From Photobacterium sanguinicancri (lineage in GTDB: Bacteria > Pseudomonadota > Gammaproteobacteria > Enterobacterales > Vibrionaceae): a stretch of DNA of 64,000 bases. Below are positions 56,048 to 64,000 of the stretch, piece after piece. Position 1 is the stretch's first letter. Every line of letters starts with the position of its first letter. Both the position numbers and the translations under genes were made by a program. The stretch covers positions 3,286,001-3,350,000 of the forward strand of contig NZ_AP024850.1 of NCBI RefSeq assembly GCF_024346675.1, in the 5' to 3' direction. The notes below the pieces were generated by a model. It worked only from the letters and a program-made list of their open reading frames with translations. It searched no databases and was not told the DNA's origin.

Positions 56048-58012
56048 ATGAAATTATCTGCCAAGCCTCTTACTATTGCGGTATTAGGTGGTTTATTGAC
56101 AATGGCTGGTCCTGCAACGGCAGAAACCATCAAGCTACGTATTCTTGAAACCACCGACATTCACATGAATGTGATGGACTTTGACTACTACAAAGATAAG
56201 CCAACATTAAAAACAGGCTTAGTTCGTACAGCAACATTAGTAAAAGAAGCGCGTGCAGAAGTGACCAACAGCCTATTGGTTGATAACGGTGACTTACTTC
56301 AAGGTAGCCCTATGGGCGACTACATGGCTGACAAAGGCATTAAAATGGGTGAAATCCACCCTGCTTATAAAGCCATGAATCAGCTAGATTACGAAGTGGG
56401 CAATATTGGTAACCACGAATTCAACTATGGCTTAGAGTTTTTGAAAAACTCAATTGCGGGTGCAAACTTCCCGTATGTAAATGCCAACGTTGTTGATATC
56501 AAAACAGGTAAAAACCTCTTCACGCCATACATCATCAAATCACACACGTTAAAAGATACCGATGGTGTTGAGCACGAAGTAAAAGTGGGTTACATCGGTT
56601 TTGTACCACCACAGATCATGATTTGGGATAAGAAGAACCTTGAAGGCCGCGTTGATGCGCTAGATATCAAACAAACAGCTGAAAAGTATGTTCCACAAAT
56701 GAAAGCAGAAGGCGCAGACATTATTGTTGCGATCCCTCACTCTGGCATTTCTACGGATCCTTACAAAGTTCAAGCAGAAAACTCAACATACTACTTAACA
56801 GACGTTAAAGACATTGATGTCATTGCTTTTGGTCACTCTCATGCCGTATTCCCGAGCAAGAGCTTTGCCAATGTTCCAGGCGCTGATATCGAAAAAGGTA
56901 CTATCAATGGCGTTGCTGCCGTTATGCCTGGCCGCTGGGGTGATCACCTAGGTGTTGTCGATCTTGTGCTTGAAAAAGAAGATGCAGGTTGGGAAGTAAG
57001 CGATGCGAAAACCGAAGCTCGCCCAATTTTTGATAAAGAAAAGCGCGTAGCATTGGTTGAAGCTGACCAAAAAATGGTGAAAGCCATTGCTGACGATCAT
57101 GATGCAACCCGTACTTTTGTGAATCAACCAATAGGTAAAGCTAGCGATGTCATGTACAGCTACCTTGCCTTGGTACAAGACGATCCAACAGTGCAAATAG
57201 TTAACCTTGCGCAAAAAGACTATGTAGAACGCTTTATTCAAGGTGACCCAGACTTAGATGGCATCCCAGTCCTTTCTGCTGCTGCACCGTTTAAAGCAGG
57301 TGGCCGTGGTAACGATCCAACAAACTTCACTGAAGTAGAGTCAGGCCAACTAACGTTCCGTAACGCAGCTGACCTTTATCTATACCCAAATACGCTTGTT
57401 GCAATGAAGGTAACCGGTAAAGAAGTCAAAGAATGGCTTGAATGTTCAGCGGCGCAATTTAACCAAATTGATGTCAACAGCACTGCACAACAAGGCCTAA
57501 TCAACTGGGATGGTTTCCGTACCTACAACTTTGATGTCATTGATGGCGTAAACTACGCAATCGACATTTCACAGCCAGCCCGTTACGACGGCGACTGTAA
57601 ATTAGTTAATGCCGATGCAGAGCGTATTCAAACATTAACCTTTAACGGTAAGCCGGTAGATCCAAAACAAGACTTCATCATTGCCACCAACAACTACCGT
57701 GCATACAGTGGTAAATTTGCGGGTACCGGTGAGAAGTTTGTCGCATTTGCATCACCAGATGAAAACCGCACAGTACTGTCTGACTACATCAGCCGTGTAA
57801 GCAAAGAAAAAGGCCAAGTGATCCCAAGTGCCGATAATAACTGGCACTTTGCACCACTGAAGAGTGACAAAAAACTAAACGTTACCTTTGAAACATCACC
57901 AACAGACAAAGCGGCGGCGTTTATTAAAGAGAAAGGCGTCTACCCGATGACAAATGTCGGTTCAGACAAAGTAGGCTTTGCGATTTACCGTATCGATCTA
58001 CAAGCAAAATAA
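56048..58012 (+). CDS. cpdB: Periplasmic 2',3'-cyclic-nucleotide 2'-phosphodiesterase/3'-nucleotidase
   Basis: Hydrolyses 2',3'-cyclic nucleotides and 3'-nucleotides in the periplasm so the cell can use the nucleosides and phosphate. 654 residues. The signal peptide ends near GPATA (about 25). Metallophosphoesterase motifs: [46 protein letters not shown] and FGHSHAVFP. The C-terminal 5'-nucleotidase-type domain binds substrate (about 380-640). The start is preceded by TTGGAG. A terminator follows. Confidence 0.96.
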   Translation: MKLSAKPLTIAVLGGLLTMAGPATAETIKLRILETTDIHMNVMDFDYYKDKPTLKTGLVRTATLVKEARAEVTNSLLVDNGDLLQGSPMGDYMADKGIKMGEIHPAYKAMNQLDYEVGNIGNHEFNYGLEFLKNSIAGANFPYVNANVVDIKTGKNLFTPYIIKSHTLKDTDGVEHEVKVGYIGFVPPQIMIWDKKNLEGRVDALDIKQTAEKYVPQMKAEGADIIVAIPHSGISTDPYKVQAENSTYYLTDVKDIDVIAFGHSHAVFPSKSFANVPGADIEKGTINGVAAVMPGRWGDHLGVVDLVLEKEDAGWEVSDAKTEARPIFDKEKRVALVEADQKMVKAIADDHDATRTFVNQPIGKASDVMYSYLALVQDDPTVQIVNLAQKDYVERFIQGDPDLDGIPVLSAAAPFKAGGRGNDPTNFTEVESGQLTFRNAADLYLYPNTLVAMKVTGKEVKEWLECSAAQFNQIDVNSTAQQGLINWDGFRTYNFDVIDGVNYAIDISQPARYDGDCKLVNADAERIQTLTFNGKPVDPKQDFIIATNNYRAYSGKFAGTGEKFVAFASPDENRTVLSDYISRVSKEKGQVIPSADNNWHFAPLKSDKKLNVTFETSPTDKAAAFIKEKGVYPMTNVGSDKVGFAIYRIDLQAK

Positions 58013-58034
58013 CCCTCAAGCTCTATAAATAAAG

Positions 58035-58061
58035 ACCGTCGCTTTTGCGGCGGTTTTTTTT
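58035..58061 (+). terminator. Rho-independent terminator after cpdB
   Basis: ACCGTCGC, loop TTTT, GCGGCGGT followed by a run of T; 22 bp after the cpdB stop. Confidence 0.88.
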
Positions 58062-58100
58062 GTTATGCTACCAACACCATCACTTTTCAATGAGTTCAGC

Positions 58101-58682
58101 ATGAAAGCAGCATTGCACCAATTTTTACTGCAATTTGGGTTAAGCGATGAAGACGCTCAAGCCGTTACAGCACAAGCAACACCACTGGAACTACCTACTC
58201 GCCATATTTTGATCCACCAAGGTCAAACCGCGGAACACTTTTACTTTTTAGCGGAGGGCGTATGCCACGCGTGCTACTTAACGGAAGAAGGCCGCGCTTT
58301 TAGTAAAGAGTTCTACTGGGAACAAGAAACCATTATCGGTTTTGAAGCGCTAACCACTCATGGTCATTCGCCATTTTTACTTGAAACGCTTGTCGCCAGT
58401 CGCATCTTAGCCTTGCCAATTCGTTTACTCGAACAATGGCGTACCCAGCAGCACCCTTTATATACAGCCTTACTCGAACGCCAGCTCACCTTCAAAGAAA
58501 ACAAAGAGCGCTTCATGCTGATGTATAGTCCAGAGGAACGCTATCGATTATTTGCCAGCAACTTTGCACTGCTGGATGTACAGATCACAGATAAACAGCT
58601 CGCCTCTTATTTGGGGATCACAGCCACCAGCCTCAGCCGAATAAAAGCGCGGCAGGATGAAGATAAAGGCCTAAAAAAATAA
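58101..58682 (+). CDS. Crp/Fnr-family transcriptional regulator
   Basis: A 193-residue regulator. A cupin-like cyclic-nucleotide-binding fold (about 10-115) has RHILIHQGQTAEHFYFLAEG, and a helix-turn-helix lies at ITDKQLASYLGITATSLSRI (about 160-180). There are no N-terminal cysteines for an Fe-S cluster, so it is not Fnr-like. Start choice: an in-frame ATG at 58065 lies at the end of the cpdB terminator; the ATG at 58101 (MKAALHQFL) is preferred, though neither has a good ribosome site. Ligand and targets unknown. Its position next to cpdB is suggestive, but it has its own transcription unit. Confidence 0.85.
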   Translation: MKAALHQFLLQFGLSDEDAQAVTAQATPLELPTRHILIHQGQTAEHFYFLAEGVCHACYLTEEGRAFSKEFYWEQETIIGFEALTTHGHSPFLLETLVASRILALPIRLLEQWRTQQHPLYTALLERQLTFKENKERFMLMYSPEERYRLFASNFALLDVQITDKQLASYLGITATSLSRIKARQDEDKGLKK

Positions 58683-58789
58683 CATCAAAAAATAACTATT
58701 TGAGTAGAACGATTATAAATAAAATATCACCACTATTCATAATAATGACTAGCCTTGAAAAGCCAACCTTGAAGAGATGAGAATACCGT

Positions 58790-59251
58790 ATGCAATGGCA
58801 CTGTTTACCGTTTGAACAACTGACGACCCACCAACTGTATGATCTACTAAAAGTACGTGTTGATGTCTTTGTGGTAGAGCAAAATTGCCCATACCACGAA
58901 TTAGATGAACATGACCGTCACCCAGATACGCAGCACTTATTGGCTTACGATAATGATCAGTTAGTGGCGTACTTACGCCTTCTACCTCCAGGTGTGACTT
59001 ACGACAATGTCAGTATTGGACGAGTATTAACGACAGGTCATGCTCGAGGAAAAGGCTTGGGGCATAAATTATTAACGCGGGCATTAGATGCCGCACAAGT
59101 GCAATGGCCAGATCAAACCATTGATATTGGCGCCCAAGACCACTTGCAAGCGTATTACAAGGGCTACGGCTTTAGCGCGATATCCGAGATGTACTTAGAA
59201 GATGACATTCCGCATATTGATATGCGTTTAGAAAAAGCAATTACTCGCTAA
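58790..59251 (+). CDS. elaA: ElaA-type GNAT acetyltransferase
   Basis: 153 residues, full length for ElaA. The N-terminal block FEQLTTHQLYDLLKVRVDVF and VVEQNCPYHELDEHD is diagnostic of ElaA. The acetyl-CoA loop SIGRVLTTGHARGKGLGHKL has the R/Q-x-x-G-x-G/A motif as ARGKGLG, and the end has YYKGYGF. Presumed N-acetyltransferase; the physiological acceptor is unknown. It is monocistronic, ending at a bidirectional terminator. Confidence 0.92.
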   Translation: MQWHCLPFEQLTTHQLYDLLKVRVDVFVVEQNCPYHELDEHDRHPDTQHLLAYDNDQLVAYLRLLPPGVTYDNVSIGRVLTTGHARGKGLGHKLLTRALDAAQVQWPDQTIDIGAQDHLQAYYKGYGFSAISEMYLEDDIPHIDMRLEKAITR

Positions 59252-59279
59252 CACTATTAAGTACCATCTTATTAAAACG

Positions 59280-59306
59280 AACAAAGCCGCATTATGCGGC
59301 TTTGTT
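59280..59306. terminator. Bidirectional terminator between elaA and ytfB
   Basis: AACAAAGCCGCAT / ATGCGGCTTTGTT: a perfect palindrome between convergent genes. Confidence 0.82.
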
Positions 59307-59350
59307 ATCGGTAACCTCTGTTGCCCTCATATCAAGAACACCTAACGTCC

Positions 59351-60046
59351 CTACTTACCTCGCGAAAAGCTACCATCAGACAAACGGTAATACATCACAG
59401 ATTTACCACTGGTAGTTTCAATTTGAATCGCATCAAGATTACCCGTGGCCGTTTGCTTATAACGGATCCATTGACCCGATTTAATTCTACTTAGTGGCTT
59501 ATCTTTCCCCTCAATTGCAGCTACAGCATACAAGTCAGAGAGTGGCAGTGACTTTTCACGGAAAATATTCGCCAATGTCTGCCCTTGCTGAATTTGATAG
59601 CGCTGCCATTCAAGCGAAAGCGCTTTCGTGCTAGTTGAAGCAACGCTGCTTGTTTTCTCAGATTGAATACTCACTGTTTTAGGCGTCGATGGTGATGCAG
59701 GTTCTGCCCGCTTCACTCGTTGCGGCGATACGGGTTCCGAGCGTTCGCCAATCGGTTCTGGCGCACTTTCCCCTAAATTTAACGTCACTTCGCGACGAAC
59801 ACTGTCCGTCTCGGGTTCAACTGTCATGCTAGGGCTACTGGGTAACAGCAGTAATAGCACCACCACAGGCACTAAAACGGTTAATGCTCGACGATGTAAT
59901 GTCGGTAACTTAGCCCATCGCCCACGGATCGGAGCAAGTGCAGTCAGGCCTTTATCCTTTAGCGCAGAAAGAACCGCACGATCAAACTGCCATTCTGGCA
60001 GCTTAAATTCGCTTTTTTTCTTTGAACGGCGTCTGGCCTGTCCCAT
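59351..60046 (-). CDS. ytfB: YtfB/OapA-like cell-envelope protein with LysM-like domain
   Basis: A 231-residue protein from MGQARRRSKKKSEF, with GGAGAG upstream; a longer open frame to 60079 lacks a good site. A basic cytoplasmic N-terminus is followed by one membrane helix (about 50-66, ALTVLVPVVVLLLLLP), then a Pro/Ser/Glu-rich linker (about 70-140). The C-terminal OapA/LysM-like domain has YQIQQGQTLANIFREKSLPL and IKSGQWIRYK. In E. coli YtfB binds glycan and acts in cell division, and its gene is divergent from fklB exactly as here. Confidence 0.88.
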   Translation of the reverse strand: MGQARRRSKKKSEFKLPEWQFDRAVLSALKDKGLTALAPIRGRWAKLPTLHRRALTVLVPVVVLLLLLPSSPSMTVEPETDSVRREVTLNLGESAPEPIGERSEPVSPQRVKRAEPASPSTPKTVSIQSEKTSSVASTSTKALSLEWQRYQIQQGQTLANIFREKSLPLSDLYAVAAIEGKDKPLSRIKSGQWIRYKQTATGNLDAIQIETTSGKSVMYYRLSDGSFSRGK

Positions 60047-60182
60047 AACTAACTCTCCATAACGAATACAGCAAAACACATCTACGACGTAAAAAAGGTG
60101 ACAATTATTAACAACAGTTTACCCGTAAGGGTCGAAACTGGTATCCTGCTTGCCTTATTGACTCTAATTAAGAGATGACAAC

Positions 60183-60803
60183 ATGTCTGACGTTAAACTA
60201 GATACAGTTGAAACTAAAGCAAGCTACGGTATTGGTCTACAAATGGGCCAACAGCTAGCACAAAGCGGTCTTGAAGGCCTAAACGTTGCTGCGATCGCTA
60301 AAGGTATCGCAACTTCTCTAACTGGCGACATGCCAGAAATCGAAGTTGATGATATCAACAACGCGCTTCGCGATCTTCACACTCGTGCAGAAGAAGCACG
60401 TGCAGAGCAATCAAAAGCAGCTGCTGCTGACGGCGAAGCTTACCTAAAAGATAACGCACTACGCGAAGAAGTTACAGTAACTGAATCTGGTCTTCAGTAC
60501 GAAGTTCTTGTTGAAGGTAACGGTGAAATCCCAACTTCAGACAAGCAAGTACGTGTTCACTACCACGGTCAACTAACCGACGGTACTGTATTTGACAGCT
60601 CTGTAACTCGCGGTCAACCTGCTGAGTTCCCTGTAACTGGCGTTATCGCTGGTTGGGTTGAAGCTCTACAAATGATGCCTGTAGGTTCTAAGTGGAAACT
60701 ACACATTCCACAAAACCTAGCATACGGTGAACGCGGTGCGGGTGCAGCTATCCCTCCATACGCAGCACTAGTATTCGAAGTTGAGCTTCTAGATATCCTG
60801 TAA
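60183..60803 (+). CDS. fklB: FKBP-type peptidyl-prolyl isomerase FklB
   Basis: 206 residues, the same as E. coli FklB (FKBP22). The N-terminal dimerisation helix region ([20 protein letters not shown] and on to about 110) precedes the FKBP catalytic domain (about 115-206) with [38 protein letters not shown] and [14 protein letters not shown]. No signal peptide, so cytoplasmic. A prolyl isomerase for protein folding. RBS AGAGATG lies near the start. Divergent from ytfB. Confidence 0.96.
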   Translation: MSDVKLDTVETKASYGIGLQMGQQLAQSGLEGLNVAAIAKGIATSLTGDMPEIEVDDINNALRDLHTRAEEARAEQSKAAAADGEAYLKDNALREEVTVTESGLQYEVLVEGNGEIPTSDKQVRVHYHGQLTDGTVFDSSVTRGQPAEFPVTGVIAGWVEALQMMPVGSKWKLHIPQNLAYGERGAGAAIPPYAALVFEVELLDIL

Positions 60804-60825
60804 GTTACCCGCTAACTTTCAGTAA

Positions 60826-60852
60826 TAAAACGGCGCGCTTGCGCCGTTTTTT
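60826..60852 (+). terminator. Rho-independent terminator after fklB
   Basis: AAAACGGCGC, loop GCTT, GCGCCGTTTTTT: a strong stem with T run. Confidence 0.9.
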
Positions 60853-61013
60853 GTATGTGCTGTAACCCTCTATAGCTATAGCACTTTTTAGTGAATTTAT
60901 TTGCTACGAGTGCCACATTCTCCACTAGGCTTAACTACGTTGCTGAGCATAAAAGTATTTCATCCCATTGAGATACCTCTACGCTCCTAGCCTTGGTTAA
61001 ATAGGAGAAAGCC

Positions 61014-61514
61014 ATGAAGTCATTTGCCTCACGAAGTCACCTTTTCAGCACTGTGCTGACATTATTTGCCTGCCTCAGTTTCAGTACCGCCGCTAACGCG
61101 TTCAGTTTTTCCGATCTGTTTGGTGGTGAAGATGAAAAAACAGAAGCCGCCAGTGAAGTATTAAGTAACCCTTTAACTGATATGCTAACCAGCCAACTCG
61201 GGATCAGTAATGAACAAGCAGCCGGTGGCGCAGGTGCATTGTTATCACTCGCAAGTAAACAACTGACAGGCGATCAGGCTAGCGAACTCACCAACATGAT
61301 CCCAGGGGCTGAAGGCTTAGCCGATTCACTTCCCGCCGGGCTTGGCAGTATGATCACCAATGCGGATAGCTTAAATAAAGTCTTTGCCACCCTAGGCATG
61401 GACCCGAGTATGGTCAGCCAATTCATTCCCGTCGTCATGCAATTCATGGGCGACCAAGGAGCCAGTGCAGGCCTGATGGAAGCTGTCGGAAAAATATGGA
61501 ACCCAGCGAGCTAA
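61014..61514 (+). CDS. Secreted DUF2780 protein
   Basis: 166 residues. The signal peptide ends near STAANA (about 29). The mature protein has no cysteine and is rich in Gly, Ala, Ser, Leu and Met. The conserved blocks LTSQLGISNEQAAGGAGALL and LTNMIPGAEGLADSLPAGLG identify DUF2780, a family with no known function. AGGAGAAAG precedes the ATG. It stands alone between the fklB terminator and the hairpin before cysH. Confidence 0.85.
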   Translation: MKSFASRSHLFSTVLTLFACLSFSTAANAFSFSDLFGGEDEKTEAASEVLSNPLTDMLTSQLGISNEQAAGGAGALLSLASKQLTGDQASELTNMIPGAEGLADSLPAGLGSMITNADSLNKVFATLGMDPSMVSQFIPVVMQFMGDQGASAGLMEAVGKIWNPAS

Positions 61515-61560
61515 AATAAACATGTAAATTGCAATACCACTTTTTAGCGCCGCATAGCAT

Positions 61561-61584
61561 ACAGGGTAGCCAAAGCTACCCTGT
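61561..61584. terminator. Hairpin between the DUF2780 gene and cysH
   Basis: ACAGGGTAGC, loop CAAA, GCTACCCTGT: a 10-bp perfect stem, without a T run on either side. Confidence 0.55.
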
Positions 61585-61628
61585 CAGAGTCTTGTAAACA
61601 TTGAAAATAAGAAGGTTTAGTCTACCAA

Positions 61629-62417
61629 CTAAATACCTGAACCATCGGATTCCGCATCATCTTCATGTAGTCCACATTCACGCTTTAGCCCAAAGAAACG
61701 GGTTTCTTCTTCTTTCATACCTGGCTCCCACTTCTGAGTTGTATGCACATCGCCTACCGACATATAACCTTGTTCATATAGCGGGTGATAAGGCAACTTA
61801 TGATCAACTAGGTATGCATCTACATCATCATTACTCCAATCAATCAGAGGGAGAAATTTAAACACCCCATTTTGAATCGCAAGGACTGGCAACGAAGATC
61901 GAGAACTTGACTGTGCACGACGTAAGCCAGAAAACCACGTCCCAACTTGAAGTTCATCAAGTGCGCGACGCATCGGTTCAACTTTATTCAATCGATTGTA
62001 AAGCTTAATTCCTTCGACACCTTGCTCCCATAACTTACCATAACGAGCCTCTTGCCAAGCAGGTGTCAGTGGCGAACGGTAAACTTGAACATTCAATGAC
62101 AAACGCTCTTTAAGCTCATCAATAAACAGATACGTTTCAGGGAATAAGTAGCCCGTGTCAGTCAAAATAACCGAGATATCCGCCTTTACTTTGGTCACTA
62201 AATGCAACATAACCGCCGATTGCACACCAAAACTAGAGGCTAACGCAAAATCACCTTGAAGGTGCTCAAGCGCCCAACGAACACGCTCTTCAGCCGATAG
62301 CACTTCAAGTTCAGCATTGATTTGAGCCAACTGAAGTATTTGATCGACCTTATTTAAAGCCAATAAATCCTGTAGCTGCCAACGTACAGGCAACACGGCA
62401 GTGGTTGAATTAGGCAT
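61629..62417 (-). CDS. cysH: Phosphoadenylyl-sulfate reductase (PAPS reductase)
   Basis: Reduces PAPS to sulfite and PAP with thioredoxin. 262 residues (E. coli 244). PP-loop-like [16 protein letters not shown] (about 62-77), [13 protein letters not shown], and the catalytic Cys at about 248 in KRECGLH. The CC-x-C...C set of Fe-S APS reductases is absent, so this is the thioredoxin-dependent PAPS type. The start overlaps the cysI end by 8 bases, so translation is probably coupled. CysC and CysQ in the other cys operon supply PAPS and remove PAP. Confidence 0.96.
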   Translation of the reverse strand: MPNSTTAVLPVRWQLQDLLALNKVDQILQLAQINAELEVLSAEERVRWALEHLQGDFALASSFGVQSAVMLHLVTKVKADISVILTDTGYLFPETYLFIDELKERLSLNVQVYRSPLTPAWQEARYGKLWEQGVEGIKLYNRLNKVEPMRRALDELQVGTWFSGLRRAQSSSRSSLPVLAIQNGVFKFLPLIDWSNDDVDAYLVDHKLPYHPLYEQGYMSVGDVHTTQKWEPGMKEEETRFFGLKRECGLHEDDAESDGSGI

Positions 62418-64000
62418 AGAAATCCCTCTTGGATACTAATACTGGCTCAATAATGCCAGCACGGATCGTAAAATCACCAAAGCCTTCATTTTCTTCACGC
62501 TCTCGTGCCCAGCGCCCCACTAACTCATCAATATCGGCAAGTATCTGAGCTACGCTAATATTTTCTTTGTACATTTTCGGCACGCGGGTGCCGTTACGAT
62601 TGCCGCCAAGGTGCAAGTTGTAACGTCCTGGCGCTTTTCCGACTAAGCCAATCTCAGCCAACATGGCACGGCCACAGCCATTAGGACAGCCCGTCACTCG
62701 AGTAATGATATTTTCGCTAGCGCCAAGTTGATGCTTCGCTAAAATACCTTCAATATCCGTCACAAAATCCGGTAAAAAGCGTTCGGCTTCTGCCATGGCT
62801 AATGGACAGGTAGGCAATGACACACATGCCATTGAATTTTTACGTTGCTCGGTTACGCCATCATCAATCAAACCATGATCACGCGCGATCCTTTCGATCC
62901 TTTCTTTTTCCGCAGCAGGTACACCAGCCACAATAACATTTTGATTTGCCGTCATACGAAAATCACCTTTATGGATTTTCGCAATTTCTGCCATACCTGT
63001 TTTTAGTGGTTTATTAGGAAAGTCGAGTAAACGACCATTTTCAATAAACAGCGCTAAATGGTGTTTACCATCAATGCCTTCTACCCAACCAATCCGGTCA
63101 CCGCGATCAGTGAACTCGTACGGGCGACTCGTTGCAAACTCGACGCCTGCACGCTTTTCTACTTCCGCTTTAAATACATCAGAGCCGACACGATCCAGCG
63201 TATACTTAGTTTTGGCATTTTTGCGATTAGAGCGATTACCCCAGTCACGCTGGGTAGTCACCACCGCCTCGGCCACTGCAATCGTCTTATCTAAAGAAAT
63301 AAAACCAAAATCATCAGCACGGCGTGGATATGTCGATTTATCACCATGTGTCATAGCAAGGCCACCGCCCACCAGCACATTAAAGCCGATTAACTTACCT
63401 TCATCGGCAATCGCGACAAAGTTGAGATCATTGGCATGGACATCCACATCGTTTTGCGGCGGAATAACCACGGTCGTTTTAAACTTACGCGGTAGGTAAG
63501 TACTGCCTAAAATTGGCTCTTCGTCCGTCGTTTCCAGCTTTTCACCATCTAACCAAATCTCAGCATAAGCCCTTGTTTTTGGCAGTAAATGCTCACTTAT
63601 TTTCTTTGCCCACTCATAGGCTTCTTGGTGTAGCTCTGATTCAACAGGATTGGTGGTACACAGCACATTACGGTTTACATCACCCGCCGTTGCAATCGAA
63701 TCAATTCCGATTTTATTTAGCGTCTGATGCATTAACTTAATGTTGGGTTTTAATACCCCGTGAAACTGAAAGGTTTGGCGGGTGGTTAAACGAATACTGC
63801 CGTAAATACTGTGGTCCGCGGCAAATTTATCAATCGCCAGCCATTGTGTAGGGGTGATAATCCCCCCCGGCATACGCGCGCGTAACATCACATTTTGTAA
63901 CGGTTCCAGCTTCTGCTTGGCACGTTCAGCGCGAATATCACGGTCATCTTGCTGATACATGCCGTGAAAACGGATCAACTGAAAGTTATCACCCTGGAAT
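62410..64000 (-). CDS. cysI: Sulfite reductase hemoprotein subunit CysI, 5' end outside the window
   Basis: Reduces sulfite to sulfide using siroheme and a [4Fe-4S] cluster, with electrons from CysJ. About 530 residues are visible, up to [20 protein letters not shown] at the window edge; the first ~40 residues of the family are cut off. The cluster/siroheme cysteines are in [20 protein letters not shown] and [19 protein letters not shown]. Substrate-binding basic residues lie in [16 protein letters not shown]. cysJ is expected just beyond the right edge, giving cysJ-cysI-cysH. Confidence 0.97.
   Translation of the reverse strand, partial: FQGDNFQLIRFHGMYQQDDRDIRAERAKQKLEPLQNVMLRARMPGGIITPTQWLAIDKFAADHSIYGSIRLTTRQTFQFHGVLKPNIKLMHQTLNKIGIDSIATAGDVNRNVLCTTNPVESELHQEAYEWAKKISEHLLPKTRAYAEIWLDGEKLETTDEEPILGSTYLPRKFKTTVVIPPQNDVDVHANDLNFVAIADEGKLIGFNVLVGGGLAMTHGDKSTYPRRADDFGFISLDKTIAVAEAVVTTQRDWGNRSNRKNAKTKYTLDRVGSDVFKAEVEKRAGVEFATSRPYEFTDRGDRIGWVEGIDGKHHLALFIENGRLLDFPNKPLKTGMAEIAKIHKGDFRMTANQNVIVAGVPAAEKERIERIARDHGLIDDGVTEQRKNSMACVSLPTCPLAMAEAERFLPDFVTDIEGILAKHQLGASENIITRVTGCPNGCGRAMLAEIGLVGKAPGRYNLHLGGNRNGTRVPKMYKENISVAQILADIDELVGRWAREREENEGFGDFTIRAGIIEPVLVSKRDFYA

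Overview
The window reads as a finished stretch of a Vibrionaceae main chromosome, most likely Photobacterium. This rests on recognised proteins (IspB, Mdh, ArgR, Fbp, Ppa, MsrA, TamA/B, CysD/N, CysI), on gene orders typical of Vibrio and Photobacterium (rplU-rpmA; mdh/argR divergent; msrA-tamA-tamB-ytfP; ytfB next to fklB; a zrg zinc-uptake cluster; cysG-cysD-cysN-SLC13-cysC), and on the very high rRNA gene load. The genus call is an inference.

Layout. 0-12.8 kb is core housekeeping: the end of a DMT-type transporter, L27 and L21, octaprenyl diphosphate synthase, malate dehydrogenase, the arginine repressor, a TAXI-type TRAP transporter (binding protein, fused permease, universal stress protein), mpl-ubiX, fbp and ppa. 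12.9-19.5 kb holds the TAM outer-membrane assembly genes with ytfP and msrA. 19.6-25.0 kb holds a small conserved protein, YtfJ, a four-gene zrg-like zinc-uptake operon with a probable Zur operator, and a TIGR03899-like gene. At 25.0-26.1 kb is a lone family 9 glycosyltransferase. 26.4-48.5 kb is the dominant feature: four complete rRNA operons in tandem, all on the minus strand, named here A to D from left to right. A carries tRNA-Ile and tRNA-Ala in its spacer and tRNA-Asp after the 5S; B, C and D have short tRNA-free spacers. 48.7-55.7 kb is a sulfate-assimilation operon (cysG-D-N-SLC13-C-Q). 56.0-61.5 kb holds cpdB, a Crp/Fnr-type regulator, an ElaA-type acetyltransferase, ytfB, fklB and a DUF2780 protein. 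61.6-64 kb is cysH and the 3' part of cysI.

How it fits together. The two cys blocks would take sulfate from uptake through APS, PAPS and sulfite to sulfide, provide siroheme for the sulfite reductase, and dispose of the PAP by-product (CysQ). The zrg block would bring zinc in when Zur is relieved. The TRAP block pairs uptake of an unknown substrate with a universal stress protein.

Most notable. Only the outermost rRNA operon (D) has what looks like a full P1 promoter upstream of its P2-like promoter. The three inner operons have only the P2-like promoter, squeezed between the previous leader and the next 5S gene. The 23S copies fall into two classes that differ by a compensated base pair in one hairpin, and copy C lacks one base in a neighbouring hairpin. 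No CRISPR array, prophage, insertion sequence or defence system was seen.
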